Source of the DNA: Oscillospiraceae bacterium
Lineage (GTDB): Bacteria; Bacillota; Clostridia; Oscillospirales; Oscillospiraceae
Assembly: GCA_902778275.1 (NCBI GenBank)
Contig: CACYXE010000010.1
Span: 38,164-102,163, forward strand
Direction: 5' to 3'
Length of the DNA: 64,000 bases
Shown: positions 42,265 to 50,902 of the stretch, piece by piece
Layout of the letters: every line of letters begins with the position of its first letter
How positions within the stretch are numbered: position 1 is the first letter of the stretch
Translations under genes and position numbers: made by a program
The notes under the pieces: model-generated
The model's database searches: none
What the model was told of the DNA's origin: nothing
What the model saw: the letters and a program-made list of their open reading frames with translations, nothing else

Positions 42265-42342
42265 AAATCATTAAGGATTACAGTGGAACAGGTAGAAAGG
42301 CCCGGTATCACAGGGGCTGTCTGCCTGCCTCGGGAGTGCTTT

Positions 42343-43116
42343 ATGGTACATTTTGTCGGCGCGGGACCCGGCGCTCCGGACCTGATCACCCTCAGGGGGG
42401 CGCAGCTGCTGAAGAACGCGGATGTGGTGATCTACGCGGGCAGCCTTGTCAACCCGGAACTGCTGGAGCTTTGCCCCCCGCAGGTGAAAATCCATAACAG
42501 TGCCGCCATGGATCTGGAGGCTGTGCTTGCCGTGATGGAGCAGGCCGAGACGGCGGGCCTGACTACGGTTCGCCTGCACACCGGGGACGCCAGTCTCTAC
42601 GGTGCGATCCGGGAGCAGATGGACGCGCTGTCGGCCAAAGGCATTGATTTTGATGTGACGCCCGGGGTATCCAGCTTCTGTGCGGCTGCTGCCGCTTTGG
42701 GTGCGGAATTTACGCTCCCGGGCGTGAGCCAGAGTCTGATCGTCAGCAGAATGGCCGGCCGCACCCCGGTGCCGGAGCGGGAACAGCTCGCAGCTCTGGC
42801 GGAGCACGGCACGTCCATGGTGCTGTTTTTGTCTGCCGGGCTGCTTCCCCAACTGCAGGAGGAACTGCTCAGGGGCGCGTATACGCCGGATACCCCGGCG
42901 GCATTGGTATACAAGGCCAGCTGGCCGGATGAAAAGCTGGTGCGCTGCACGGTGGGAACGCTTGCGCAGGCCGGCAGGGAGAATCAGATCACAAAAACGG
43001 CACTTGTGCTGGTGGGAGATTTCCTGGGAAAAGAGTATGAGCGCAGCAAACTGTATGATCCTGCTTTTTCCACAGGATTCAGGCAGGGCGCGGATACGAA
43101 CAGCAGAGGAGATTGA
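42343..43116 (+). CDS. cbiF: Cobalt-precorrin-4 C11-methyltransferase (CbiF/CobM)
   Basis: SAM-dependent tetrapyrrole methylase, 257 aa, that methylates C11 in anaerobic corrin synthesis. The N-terminal GAGPGAPDLITLRGAQLL, YAGSLVNPELL, HTGDASLYGAIREQM and VTPGVSSFCAAAAALGAEF are the family motifs. I chose ATG 42343 behind GGGAG (42332-42336); the open frame further upstream includes the promoter. It is the first gene of the cobalamin operon. CbiE-CbiT follows directly. Confidence 0.93.
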   Translation: MVHFVGAGPGAPDLITLRGAQLLKNADVVIYAGSLVNPELLELCPPQVKIHNSAAMDLEAVLAVMEQAETAGLTTVRLHTGDASLYGAIREQMDALSAKGIDFDVTPGVSSFCAAAAALGAEFTLPGVSQSLIVSRMAGRTPVPEREQLAALAEHGTSMVLFLSAGLLPQLQEELLRGAYTPDTPAALVYKASWPDEKLVRCTVGTLAQAGRENQITKTALVLVGDFLGKEYERSKLYDPAFSTGFRQGADTNSRGD

Positions 43117-43117
43117 G

Positions 43118-44308
43118 TTGAAGATCTATTTGATCGGTATGGGCTGCGGTGCGGACAGCGTGACGCAGGCGGCCGGGCAGGCACTGGCCGGGGCCGGCTT
43201 GGTCCTGGGGCCGCAGCGTCTGTTGGACTTGGTTGCGCAGAGGAGCCAGGATTGTGAATACCGGGAAGCTGTGCGGCCGGAAGCGATCCTGGCCGCGGTC
43301 TCGGCGTATCCCGGGGACAGGGTCTGTATCCTTCTCAGCGGGGACAGCGGCTTTTATTCCGGCGCCAGGCGGCTTGGATCCTTGCTGGAGGATCATGACG
43401 TAGAGGTACTGCCCGGGATCTCCAGTCTGCAGCTGCTTGCGGCACGGTTGGGGCGCCCCTGGCAGGATTGGAAGCTCTGCTCCGCCCATGGGGTGGACTG
43501 TGACCCGGCAGCCGCTGTCTGCAGCGGACAGGCCTGCTTTTTCCTTACCGGCGGACGCGCCACGCCTGCGACGCTCTGTGAGCAGCTGCGGGCTGCGGGA
43601 CTGGGAAAGCTCGCCGTTGTTGCCGGTGAGGATCTCGGCGGGACGGAAGAACGAATCTTGAGCGGGACGGCGGCGGATTTTGCCGCAATGGACTTCGCGC
43701 CGCTTTCTGTGCTTTTGGCTGAGCCTGCGCCCCGATATCCCCGGAGGACGCCGGGCTTGCCGGATGAGCTGTTTTTCCGGCAGGATAAGACCCCCATGAC
43801 CAAGCAGGAGGTCCGGGCCGCGGTCTTGTCCAAGCTGGCTGTGGGACCGGAGGATGTCTGCTGGGATATCGGCGCCGGGACCGGCAGCGTCAGCGTGGAG
43901 CTTGCCCTGCAGGGTAAGACAGTCTGGGCTGTGGAGCGGGATGAGGCCGCACTGGAGCTGGCGGAGAAAAACAGGGAAAAGTTCGGCGCCTGGAATCTGC
44001 ATCTGCTTCCCGGCGAAGCACCGGATGCTTTGACGAAGCTGCCCAGACCGGACGCGGTCTTCGTGGGCGGCAGCGGCGGAAAGCTGCGGGAGATCCTCTC
44101 CGCGGCTGTCGCGGCCAATCTGTCGGCGCGGATCTGCGTGGCGGCCATCGCGCTGGAGACCCTGCAGGAGGCCTGCGTGGGATTTCAGGAGCTGGGACTT
44201 GGCGCGGAGGTCACGCAGATCGCCGTCAGCCGCAGCAGAACGGCCGGTTCCCTGCACCTGATGCTGGCGCAAAACCCGGTCTATCTGATCACAGGGAAAC
44301 AGCCATGA
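43118..44308 (+). CDS. cbiET: CbiE-CbiT fusion, cobalt-precorrin-7 C5/C15 methyltransferase and decarboxylase
   Basis: A 396-aa fusion equal in layout to CobL. Residues 1-195 are a CbiE tetrapyrrole methylase (IYLIGMGCGADSVTQAAGQA, GDSGFYSGARRLG). Residues 205-396 are a CbiT Rossmann methyltransferase/decarboxylase starting KTPMTKQEVRAAVLSKL, with the SAM motif DIGAGTGSVSVEL at about 250. The TTG at 43118 has GAGGAG just upstream; the longer open frame overlaps cbiF in another frame. It overlaps cbiA by 4 bp. Confidence 0.92.
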   Translation: MKIYLIGMGCGADSVTQAAGQALAGAGLVLGPQRLLDLVAQRSQDCEYREAVRPEAILAAVSAYPGDRVCILLSGDSGFYSGARRLGSLLEDHDVEVLPGISSLQLLAARLGRPWQDWKLCSAHGVDCDPAAAVCSGQACFFLTGGRATPATLCEQLRAAGLGKLAVVAGEDLGGTEERILSGTAADFAAMDFAPLSVLLAEPAPRYPRRTPGLPDELFFRQDKTPMTKQEVRAAVLSKLAVGPEDVCWDIGAGTGSVSVELALQGKTVWAVERDEAALELAEKNREKFGAWNLHLLPGEAPDALTKLPRPDAVFVGGSGGKLREILSAAVAANLSARICVAAIALETLQEACVGFQELGLGAEVTQIAVSRSRTAGSLHLMLAQNPVYLITGKQP

Positions 44309-45648
44309 GACAGATCATGCTCTCCGCCATGCACAGCGGGGCCGGAAAGACTGTGACCACCTGTGCATTGTTGGCGGCGCTGAAGAAAAGAGGAGAATCG
44401 GTCTTCGCGTTCAAATGCGGGCCGGACTACATAGACCCCATGTTCCACACAAGGGTCCTCGGCGTACCCAGCCGGAACCTGGACTTGTTCCTGCAGGGAC
44501 AGGAAGGGCTAAGGCAAAGCCTTCTGACGGCACGGGATGGGATCGCCGTACTGGAGGGCGCCATGGGCTATTACGACGGCATGGCGGGTACGGAGAAATC
44601 CAGCGCCTGGGAGATCGCCTGCGTGACGGATACCCCGGTGCTGCTGGTACTTCGCCCCGGAGGGGCGGGCGTCAGCCTGGCCGCCCAGGTCAAGGGCCTG
44701 CTGGAGTTTCGTCCGGATAGCCGCATTGTGGGCCTTCTGCTGGCTGACTGCAGGGAGGCCTTGTCCGCTTATTTGAAGCCGATCCTCGAACGGGAGACCG
44801 GTTTGCCTGTCCTGGGCTTTTTGCCGCCCATGGAGGAGGCCGGCTTTGGCAGCCGCCATTTGGGCCTGCTGACGCCGGATGAGATCCGGGACCTGACCGA
44901 ACGGCTGGACCGCCTGGCTGAGCAGGCGGAAAAGAGCATCGATCTGGACGCTCTGCTGGCTCTGGCACGTGAGCGGGAGACGCCGCCCGTCGTTTATAAA
45001 AATCCCCTTCGCCGGTGCCGGATCGCGGTCGCCAGAGATGAGGCCTTTTGTTTTTATTACGAGGACAGCTTTGACCGGCTGCGTGCCGCCGGTGGGGAAC
45101 TGACGTTTTTCAGCCCCCTGCATGACGAGACCCTGCCGCCGGAGGTGGATGGTCTGTATCTGGGCGGGGGATATCCGGAGCTGTATGCGCGGCAATTGAG
45201 TGAGAATGAAAGCATGCTTCGCAGCGTGAGGGATGCTGTAGAGAACCGGCTGCCCACGGTGGCGGAATGCGGCGGTTTCCTGTATCTGCAGCGGACGCTG
45301 GAAGACGGCGAAGGTAAGGTCTGGCCCATGTGCGGATGCTTGCCGGGAAGCGGCTATGGTACCGGACGGCTGCAGCGCTTCGGCTACCTGACCATGGATG
45401 CCGAAACGGATTCTCTTCTGCTGCGAAAGGGAGAATCGCTGCCTGCCCATGAGTTTCATCATTGGGATTGTACGGAAAACGGAGAGCAGCTGCTCTGTAA
45501 GAAGGCGGACGGCAGGCAATGGCGCTGCGGCTTTGTAAGTGACAGCCTGTATGCAGCCTTTCCCCATCTGCATTTGGGGGGAGAACTGCCCTTGGCGGAA
45601 CGATTTGTGGACGCCTGTGTGAAAGGGAAAAACCATGGAACTGTATGA
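44305..45648 (+). CDS. cbiA: Cobyrinate a,c-diamide synthase (CbiA)
   Basis: Glutamine-dependent ATP enzyme of 447 aa that amidates the a and c side chains. The N-terminal P-loop HSGAGKTVTT (residues 9-18) is a dethiobiotin-synthetase-like ATP site. The C-terminal glutaminase has its cysteine at about residue 322 in AECGGFLYLQ and a histidine in AHEFHHWD. It overlaps cbiET and cobT by 4 and 14 bp, indicating tight coupling. Confidence 0.94.
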   Translation: MRQIMLSAMHSGAGKTVTTCALLAALKKRGESVFAFKCGPDYIDPMFHTRVLGVPSRNLDLFLQGQEGLRQSLLTARDGIAVLEGAMGYYDGMAGTEKSSAWEIACVTDTPVLLVLRPGGAGVSLAAQVKGLLEFRPDSRIVGLLLADCREALSAYLKPILERETGLPVLGFLPPMEEAGFGSRHLGLLTPDEIRDLTERLDRLAEQAEKSIDLDALLALARERETPPVVYKNPLRRCRIAVARDEAFCFYYEDSFDRLRAAGGELTFFSPLHDETLPPEVDGLYLGGGYPELYARQLSENESMLRSVRDAVENRLPTVAECGGFLYLQRTLEDGEGKVWPMCGCLPGSGYGTGRLQRFGYLTMDAETDSLLLRKGESLPAHEFHHWDCTENGEQLLCKKADGRQWRCGFVSDSLYAAFPHLHLGGELPLAERFVDACVKGKNHGTV

Positions 45649-46684
45649 ACTGAAGAATCGGATCCTCCCGCCGGACCTGACCGCGGCCGGGGAAGCGTGC
45701 AGGCGCTGGGATTCGCTGGCAAAACCCCTGGGGAGTCTGGGCGCTATGGAAGAAGCAGTCGTTCGGATGGCTGCCGCGACCGGTAATGTGGACCCGGAGA
45801 TCAACCGGCGTGTATTGCTGGTTTTCTGCGCGGACAACGGCGTGGTCGCCCAGGGGGTCAGCCAGTGCGGCAGTGAGGTCACGGCCGCGGTGGCGAGAGC
45901 ATTGGCGAAAGGGGAGAGCACCGTCTGCCATATGGCCCGCGCCGCCCGCTGTGCCGTGCAGCCTGTGGACATGGGCATCCTGGACTTTCCGGGCTGCAAG
46001 GGCCTCGTGAGCTGCCGCATCCGAAACGGCGCCGGGGATATCAGCTGCGGACCGGCCATGACCCGGGACGAGTGCCTTTCAGCCATCCGCGCGGGCGCCG
46101 GTCTCGCCATGGTTCAGGAAGCGGATATCCTGGCCGTGGGTGAGATGGGGATCGGCAACAGTACGACGGCGGCGGCGGTGACTTCTGTCCTGCTGGGTCT
46201 TGCGCCTGAAAAGCTTGCCGGCCGGGGCGCCGGGCTTTCCGATGCGGGCCTTGCCCGAAAGATCGAAGCGATCCGCAGTGCCATCGAAGTGAACAAGCCC
46301 GACCCCGAGGACCCGATCGATATTCTGGCAAAAGTGGGCGGTCTGGATCTGGCCGCCATGTGCGGCGCTTTCCTGGGCGCGGCCTTATGTCGGGTCCCTG
46401 TATTGATCGACGGCGCCATCAGCGCGGCGGCTGCTCTGTGCGCCGTGCGGCTGTTCCCGGAAGCCAAAACCGCTATGCTGGCAAGCCACGTTTCCGCGGA
46501 GCCGGCCGGCCGGCCCCTCCTGAAGGCCTTGGGCCTTCATCCTCTGCTGGATGCCGGACTGCGCCTGGGAGAGGGCAGCGGCGCGGTTGCCGCTCTGCCC
46601 CTGCTGGACCTGGCCCTGGCAGTCTACCGCAGCGGCCATGATTTCAAGGCGCTTGGGATCAAGGCCTATACGCCGCAGAGCTGA
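45635..46684 (+). CDS. cobT: Nicotinate-nucleotide:dimethylbenzimidazole phosphoribosyltransferase (CobT)
   Basis: Makes alpha-ribazole 5'-phosphate, the lower-ligand nucleotide, from a base and NaMN. 349 aa. Family motifs are RWDSLAKPLGSLGAMEEA, FCADNGVVAQGVSQCG, GEMGIGNSTTAAAVTS, and the catalytic glutamate at about residue 313 in LGEGSGAVAALPLLD. The ATG lies 14 bp inside cbiA. Which base is used cannot be told; no bluB or bza genes are in the window. Confidence 0.95.
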   Translation: MELYELKNRILPPDLTAAGEACRRWDSLAKPLGSLGAMEEAVVRMAAATGNVDPEINRRVLLVFCADNGVVAQGVSQCGSEVTAAVARALAKGESTVCHMARAARCAVQPVDMGILDFPGCKGLVSCRIRNGAGDISCGPAMTRDECLSAIRAGAGLAMVQEADILAVGEMGIGNSTTAAAVTSVLLGLAPEKLAGRGAGLSDAGLARKIEAIRSAIEVNKPDPEDPIDILAKVGGLDLAAMCGAFLGAALCRVPVLIDGAISAAAALCAVRLFPEAKTAMLASHVSAEPAGRPLLKALGLHPLLDAGLRLGEGSGAVAALPLLDLALAVYRSGHDFKALGIKAYTPQS

Positions 46685-46688
46685 GAGG

Positions 46689-47198
46689 ATGTTTACTCTG
46701 GTTATCGGCGGCTCGGCCTCCGGCAAAAGCGTCTGGGCAGAAGAATTTGTGAGCAAGCAGCCGGGGAAGCGGATCTATCTGGCCACCATGCAGCCCTACG
46801 GAGAAGAGGGCTTTACGCGGGTAAAAAAGCATCGGGAACAGCGGTCGGGAAAGGGCTTTGACACGCTGGAGCGGTATACGGATCTGGCCCATGCGCCGGT
46901 TCCCGCGGGCAGCAGTGTACTGCTGGAGGATCTGGGAAACCTCGCAGCCAATGAGCTGTTCAGCTCCGAGGGCGGCGGAACAGAGGCAGTGCTGGAGGGG
47001 ATCGAGTTCCTGCTCCGGCGCTGTGACAACCTGACCGTGGTCGCCAATGAGCTGTTTTCCGGCGGCCGGGCCTATGCAGACGACACTCTGCGGTATCTCC
47101 GTGAGCTTGCCCGGATCCACCGGATCCTGGCGGGGAAAGCGGATCTGGTCGTGGAGTTGGTCTGCGGGCAGCCCAATCTTCTGAAGGGAGTGGATTGA
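46689..47198 (+). CDS. cobU: Adenosylcobinamide kinase/guanylyltransferase, full-length CobU-like (first)
   Basis: A 169-aa P-loop protein: GGSASGKSVWAEE at the N-terminus, IYLATMQPYGEE, and a histidine in RVKKHREQRS at the position of the CobU guanylylated His. It should phosphorylate and guanylylate adenosylcobinamide. The usual TNEVGMGIVP loop is replaced by ANELFSGGRAYADD, so this copy is divergent. A second CobU-like protein (111 aa) is encoded two genes on and keeps that loop. ATG 46689 starts 4 bp after cobT; the upstream open frame is a shadow of cobT. Confidence 0.85.
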   Translation: MFTLVIGGSASGKSVWAEEFVSKQPGKRIYLATMQPYGEEGFTRVKKHREQRSGKGFDTLERYTDLAHAPVPAGSSVLLEDLGNLAANELFSSEGGGTEAVLEGIEFLLRRCDNLTVVANELFSGGRAYADDTLRYLRELARIHRILAGKADLVVELVCGQPNLLKGVD

Positions 47199-47200
47199 CC

Positions 47201-47956
47201 ATGCTTCAGGCGATCCTTGTGGCATTTTCCATGTTTTCGGCACTGCCGGCGCCGCAGATCCGCTGGACAAAACGGAATATGCGTTACGCGCTGTTGGCCT
47301 TCCCGCTGGTGGGCGCGGTGATCGGTGGACTGTGCTGCCTTTGGGCTTTTATTTGCAATGCCTGGAGTTTCCCGCTGTTCCTCCGCGGCGCCGGGCTTTG
47401 CCTGATCCCGGTATTGGTGACAGGCGGCATCCATCTGGACGGCTACGCGGATACCTGTGACGCTCTGGCCAGTCATGGGACCCTGGCGCAGAAGCGTCAG
47501 ATCCTGCACGATCCGCACATGGGCGCATTTGCGGCGATCCGGCTTTGCGTCTATTTCATCGCCTCGCTGGCGTTCTGGACGGCACTGCCCACCTACCGGG
47601 GCTGGACGGTGTTCTGCATCTTCTGCCTGAGCCGTACGCTCTCTGCCCTGGCCTTGACGCTGTTTCCCCTGGCGGACGGCAGTGGACTGGCCCGAAATTT
47701 CGCGGAGGCTGCCGATCGGGAGACGGTGCGAAACGTGCTGTTCGGCTATACGGCGCTGCTCTGTGCAGGGCTGATTCTGACAGGCGCTTGGATCGTGATC
47801 CCCGTGGCAGCCGCTGTATTTTTCTGGTATCGGCGAACGGCGGAAGCGTATTTCGGCGGCGTCTCCGGTGATCTCGCCGGATGGTTTCTGCAGAAGGTGG
47901 AATTGTGGATGTTGGGGGCTCTTTGCCTCTGGCAATGTATCGACGCAGTCATATGA
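47201..47956 (+). CDS. cobS: Adenosylcobinamide-GDP ribazoletransferase (CobS)
   Basis: A 251-aa membrane enzyme that joins adenosylcobinamide-GDP to alpha-ribazole, the final step of cobalamin assembly. The conserved acidic motif GGIHLDGYADTCDALAS and RQILHDPHMGAFA are present; six or seven hydrophobic segments follow. ATG 47201 is preferred over TTG 47195, which overlaps the cobU stop, because GGGAG (47186-47190) is about 10 nt before it. The second CobU-like gene overlaps its end. Confidence 0.93.
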   Translation: MLQAILVAFSMFSALPAPQIRWTKRNMRYALLAFPLVGAVIGGLCCLWAFICNAWSFPLFLRGAGLCLIPVLVTGGIHLDGYADTCDALASHGTLAQKRQILHDPHMGAFAAIRLCVYFIASLAFWTALPTYRGWTVFCIFCLSRTLSALALTLFPLADGSGLARNFAEAADRETVRNVLFGYTALLCAGLILTGAWIVIPVAAAVFFWYRRTAEAYFGGVSGDLAGWFLQKVELWMLGALCLWQCIDAVI

Positions 47957-48288
47957 TTTTTATAACAGGTCCCCTGTTTTCAGGGAAAAAGGAATACATT
48001 CGAAACGCCCTCGGTCTCAGCGAGGAAGCGTTTTTCAACAGAGCGGTCTGGGATGTCCAGGATCTGGCGGACGCCGCCGATCTGGAAGCTCTGGCGGATG
48101 CGCTTGCACAAAAGGAGATCGTGATCGCCACAGAGATCGGCGGCGGCGTGGTCCCCGTGGACCCTGTTGAACGCTCTCACAGGGAGGCGGCGGGCCGTCT
48201 GGCCTGCCTGCTGGCAGAGCGGGCCGATACCGTGGTGCGGGTCTGCTGCGGCCTGCCGCAGCTTTTGAAGGGAGAATGGCCATGCTGA
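47953..48288 (+). CDS. Short CobU-like protein (second, 111 aa)
   Basis: A small P-loop protein: FITGPLFSGKKEYI at residues 3-16 and TEIGGGVVPVDPVERS near residue 75, the latter matching the CobU kinase/GTP loop TNEVGMGIVP. It lacks the central part of CobU, including the histidine that carries GMP. It therefore looks like a kinase-only or regulatory paralogue that complements the first CobU copy. ATG 47953 overlaps cobS by 4 bp; the phosphatase gene overlaps its end. The exact role is inference. Confidence 0.7.
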   Translation: MIFITGPLFSGKKEYIRNALGLSEEAFFNRAVWDVQDLADAADLEALADALAQKEIVIATEIGGGVVPVDPVERSHREAAGRLACLLAERADTVVRVCCGLPQLLKGEWPC

Positions 48289-48863
48289 TCTGGCTGATTC
48301 GCCACGGATGCACGGAGCTGACGGAGGCAAGAAAGTATCAGGGCGTACTGGATACGCCCTTGTCGGAAGAGGGCCGCAGGGCTCTGAAACAGGCGGCGTT
48401 TTCACCCGCGCTTGTTTACACCTCGAGCTTGAAGCGGACCCAGGAGACGGCGGCTGTCCTTTTCCCGTCGGCAAAACAGATCCCCATACCGGAGTTGGGA
48501 GAAATGGATTTCGGCCTGTTCGAAGGCAGAAGTGCCGATGAGATGGCGGAGGACCCGGCCTATCGCGCCTGGATCGACGGCTTTTGTCTGGGCCGCTGCC
48601 CGGACGGCGAGGACAGAGCTTCCTTCTCCGAGCGGATCTGCGCTGCCTTTTCCGCATTGGTGGATACGGCCCTTGCCGCCGGAGAGGAACAGCTGGTCGT
48701 CGTGGCCCACGCCGGCACGCAGATGGCTGTGATGGAACGCTGGGGGCGGCCCAGGCGGGATTACTACGCCGGCGCGGCAAAGCCGGGAGCGGGCTATGTG
48801 CTCAGCAGCGAGCTCTGGCCGCAGGCCCTGAAGATCACAGAGGAGATCGGGTTTACCAAATGA
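48282..48863 (+). CDS. cobC: Alpha-ribazole phosphatase-like histidine phosphatase (CobC)
   Basis: A 193-aa histidine phosphatase. The catalytic histidine is in LIRHGCTEL (His8), with the second histidine in VVAHAGTQ and the acid in ELGEMDFGLFEG. In this operon it should remove the 5'-phosphate from alpha-ribazole phosphate or cobalamin phosphate. ATG 48282 has GGGAG 7 nt upstream; the ATG at 48276 is too close to that site. It overlaps the upstream gene and cbiB. Confidence 0.87.
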   Translation: MLIWLIRHGCTELTEARKYQGVLDTPLSEEGRRALKQAAFSPALVYTSSLKRTQETAAVLFPSAKQIPIPELGEMDFGLFEGRSADEMAEDPAYRAWIDGFCLGRCPDGEDRASFSERICAAFSALVDTALAAGEEQLVVVAHAGTQMAVMERWGRPRRDYYAGAAKPGAGYVLSSELWPQALKITEEIGFTK

Positions 48864-49837
48864 AGATACTGCTTGCCGCGGTATGCGGCTTTTTTCTGGA
48901 TCTGCTCCTGGGTGATCCGGCGGCATTGACAAGGCTTCATCCGGTCGTGGTGATGGGGCGCTGTATTGACGCTTTGGAAAGACGGCTGCGCTCGCGCTTT
49001 TCCAAAACGCCAAAGGGCGAATACCGTGCCGGGCTGCTCCTGGCCTGTCTTCTGCCGCTGGGCAGCCTGTTTGTCAGCTGGGGCTTGATCGTTTTATTGG
49101 ACCGGCTGTGGGCTCCGCTGGGATTCCTGCTGCGGGTGCTGTGGTGCTGGCAGGCTCTGGCTGTCAAGGATCTGAAGGATGAGAGCATGAACGTTTACCG
49201 GGCGCTGCAGGACGGCAGCCTGGCAGACGCCCGTACCGCGGTCTCCCGGATCGTTGGGCGGGATACTGCAGCACTGGATGAAGCCGGTGTCGTACGGGCC
49301 GCGGTGGAGACCGTGGCGGAAAACTTCTCCGACGGCGTGGTGGCGCCGATGCTGTATATGTTCATCGGCGGTGCGCCGCTGGCTCTGTGCTATAAGGCCG
49401 TCAATACCATGGACAGCATGATCGGTTATAAGAACGAGCGCTATCTCTGGTTTGGAAGAGCGGCCGCCCGTCTTGACGACGCGGCCAATTTCCTGCCCTC
49501 GCGTCTGGCGGCGCTGCTGCTGATCGCGGCAAGCGGAATGTGCGGATATGACCGGCGTGGGGCCCGGCAGATCTGGCGGCGGGACCGCCGCAGGCACGCC
49601 AGCCCCAACTCCGCCCAGTGCGAGGCGGCCATGGCCGGGGCTCTGGGGGTCCGCCTGGCGGGACCGGCGTATTATTTTGGGAAACTGCTGGATAAGCCGA
49701 CGATCGGCGATCCGAGCAGAGAGATCGAAGCGGAGGATATTCGCAGAGCGGATCGGCTGATGGTCGCGGGAAGCATCCTCAGCCTGCTGTTTATGAGCTT
49801 TTTGAGGATATTGAGTATTCTGCTGTTAAAGGGATAA
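48860..49837 (+). CDS. cbiB: Adenosylcobinamide-phosphate synthase (CbiB)
   Basis: A 325-aa membrane protein that attaches aminopropanol or its phosphate to adenosylcobyric acid. Typical motifs are DLLLGDPAALTRLHPVVVMG, LQDGSLADARTAVSRIVGRDT, VETVAENFSDGVVAPMLY, NTMDSMIGYKNERYLWFG and SPNSAQCEAAMAGALGV. About five helices are seen. The ATG overlaps cobC by 4 bp; the longer frame upstream is inside cobC. CobD, which supplies aminopropanol phosphate, follows. Confidence 0.95.
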   Translation: MKILLAAVCGFFLDLLLGDPAALTRLHPVVVMGRCIDALERRLRSRFSKTPKGEYRAGLLLACLLPLGSLFVSWGLIVLLDRLWAPLGFLLRVLWCWQALAVKDLKDESMNVYRALQDGSLADARTAVSRIVGRDTAALDEAGVVRAAVETVAENFSDGVVAPMLYMFIGGAPLALCYKAVNTMDSMIGYKNERYLWFGRAAARLDDAANFLPSRLAALLLIAASGMCGYDRRGARQIWRRDRRRHASPNSAQCEAAMAGALGVRLAGPAYYFGKLLDKPTIGDPSREIEAEDIRRADRLMVAGSILSLLFMSFLRILSILLLKG

Positions 49838-49840
49838 GCG

Positions 49841-50902
49841 ATGGGAACGATGCACGGCGGCGACTGGGCCGGATTTCAAAGAGAATACGGATCCCTGCCC
49901 TTGGATTTCTCCGCAAATCTCAGCCCGCTGGGGATGCCGGAAGGGGTCCGCCGCGCTGCGGCCACGGCTGCGGAAAATGCCGATCGCTATCCGGACCCGG
50001 AGTGCTTTCGGCTGCGGCAGGCGCTTTCGACCTGTCACCATATCCCGGCAGAGCAGATCGTCTGCGGCAACGGCGCCGCGGATCTGATCTTTCGGCTGCC
50101 TCTGGCCCTGAAACCGAAAACGGCTTTGCTGCCGGTTCCGGTGTTTACGGAATATGAGACAGTCCTGCGAGGCGCCGGCTGTGAGGTCCGCCGCTTCCCT
50201 TTGTCAGAGGAAAATGACTTTGCGCTTACCGAGGCGATCCTGCCACATATCGTTCCGGGCCTGGACCTGCTGATCCTGTGCAACCCCAACAATCCCACCG
50301 GGCGTACAGCGGAAGCATCTCTGCTGCGTCAGATCCTGGAGCGCTGCAGGGAGACAGGGACCCGCTTGGTTGTGGACGAATGCTTCATCGAAATGCTGGA
50401 TCGGCCGGAAAAACACAGCTTGGTGAGCCGGTTGTCCGAGGAAACCGATCTTATTTTGCTCCGCGCCTTTACCAAATCTTTTTCCATGGCCGGGCTTCGC
50501 CTTGGCTACGCGCTTTGCGGCGATTCGGTCACAGCGGCGAGGCTGCAAGACTGCGGCCAGGCCTGGGCTGTATCCGGACCCGCCCAGGCGGCCGGTCTGG
50601 CTGCGCTGAGAGAGACGGCATATCTGGATATGGTCCGGGCGCTGCTGGAGATCGAGCGGCCCTTTTTGACGGAGGGCTTAAAGGAACTGGGCTGCCGCTG
50701 CCTACAAGGCGAGGCGAATTTTATACTGTTTCATTCTGAGGATATGGCGCTGTGTGAAAAGCTCCGTCAGCGTGGGATCCTGCTGCGGGACTGCAGAAAT
50801 TTTGAAGGTCTGCAGCCCGGCTGGTACCGGTGTGCGATACGGACGTACGAAGAGAATGTTCTCTTCTTACAGGCTATGGAAGGAGTGCTGATACATGGCT
50901 AA
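49841..50902 (+). CDS. cobD: L-threonine-O-3-phosphate decarboxylase (CobD)
   Basis: A PLP fold-type I enzyme of 353 aa related to histidinol-phosphate aminotransferase. The PLP lysine is Lys212 in AFTKSFSMAGLRLGY; LDFSANLSPLGMPEGV, LCNPNNPTGR and VVDECFIEML are conserved. Neighbouring cbiB and cobQ support the decarboxylase that makes (R)-1-amino-2-propanol phosphate rather than a histidine-pathway role. It starts 3 bp after cbiB and overlaps cobQ by 8 bp. Confidence 0.9.
   Translation: MGTMHGGDWAGFQREYGSLPLDFSANLSPLGMPEGVRRAAATAAENADRYPDPECFRLRQALSTCHHIPAEQIVCGNGAADLIFRLPLALKPKTALLPVPVFTEYETVLRGAGCEVRRFPLSEENDFALTEAILPHIVPGLDLLILCNPNNPTGRTAEASLLRQILERCRETGTRLVVDECFIEMLDRPEKHSLVSRLSEETDLILLRAFTKSFSMAGLRLGYALCGDSVTAARLQDCGQAWAVSGPAQAAGLAALRETAYLDMVRALLEIERPFLTEGLKELGCRCLQGEANFILFHSEDMALCEKLRQRGILLRDCRNFEGLQPGWYRCAIRTYEENVLFLQAMEGVLIHG

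Noticed and set aside
42200-42342. Possible cobalamin riboswitch before the cbi operon
   Set aside because: The leader from the predicted start is too short and no conserved B12-box sequence is seen; only an imperfect hairpin.
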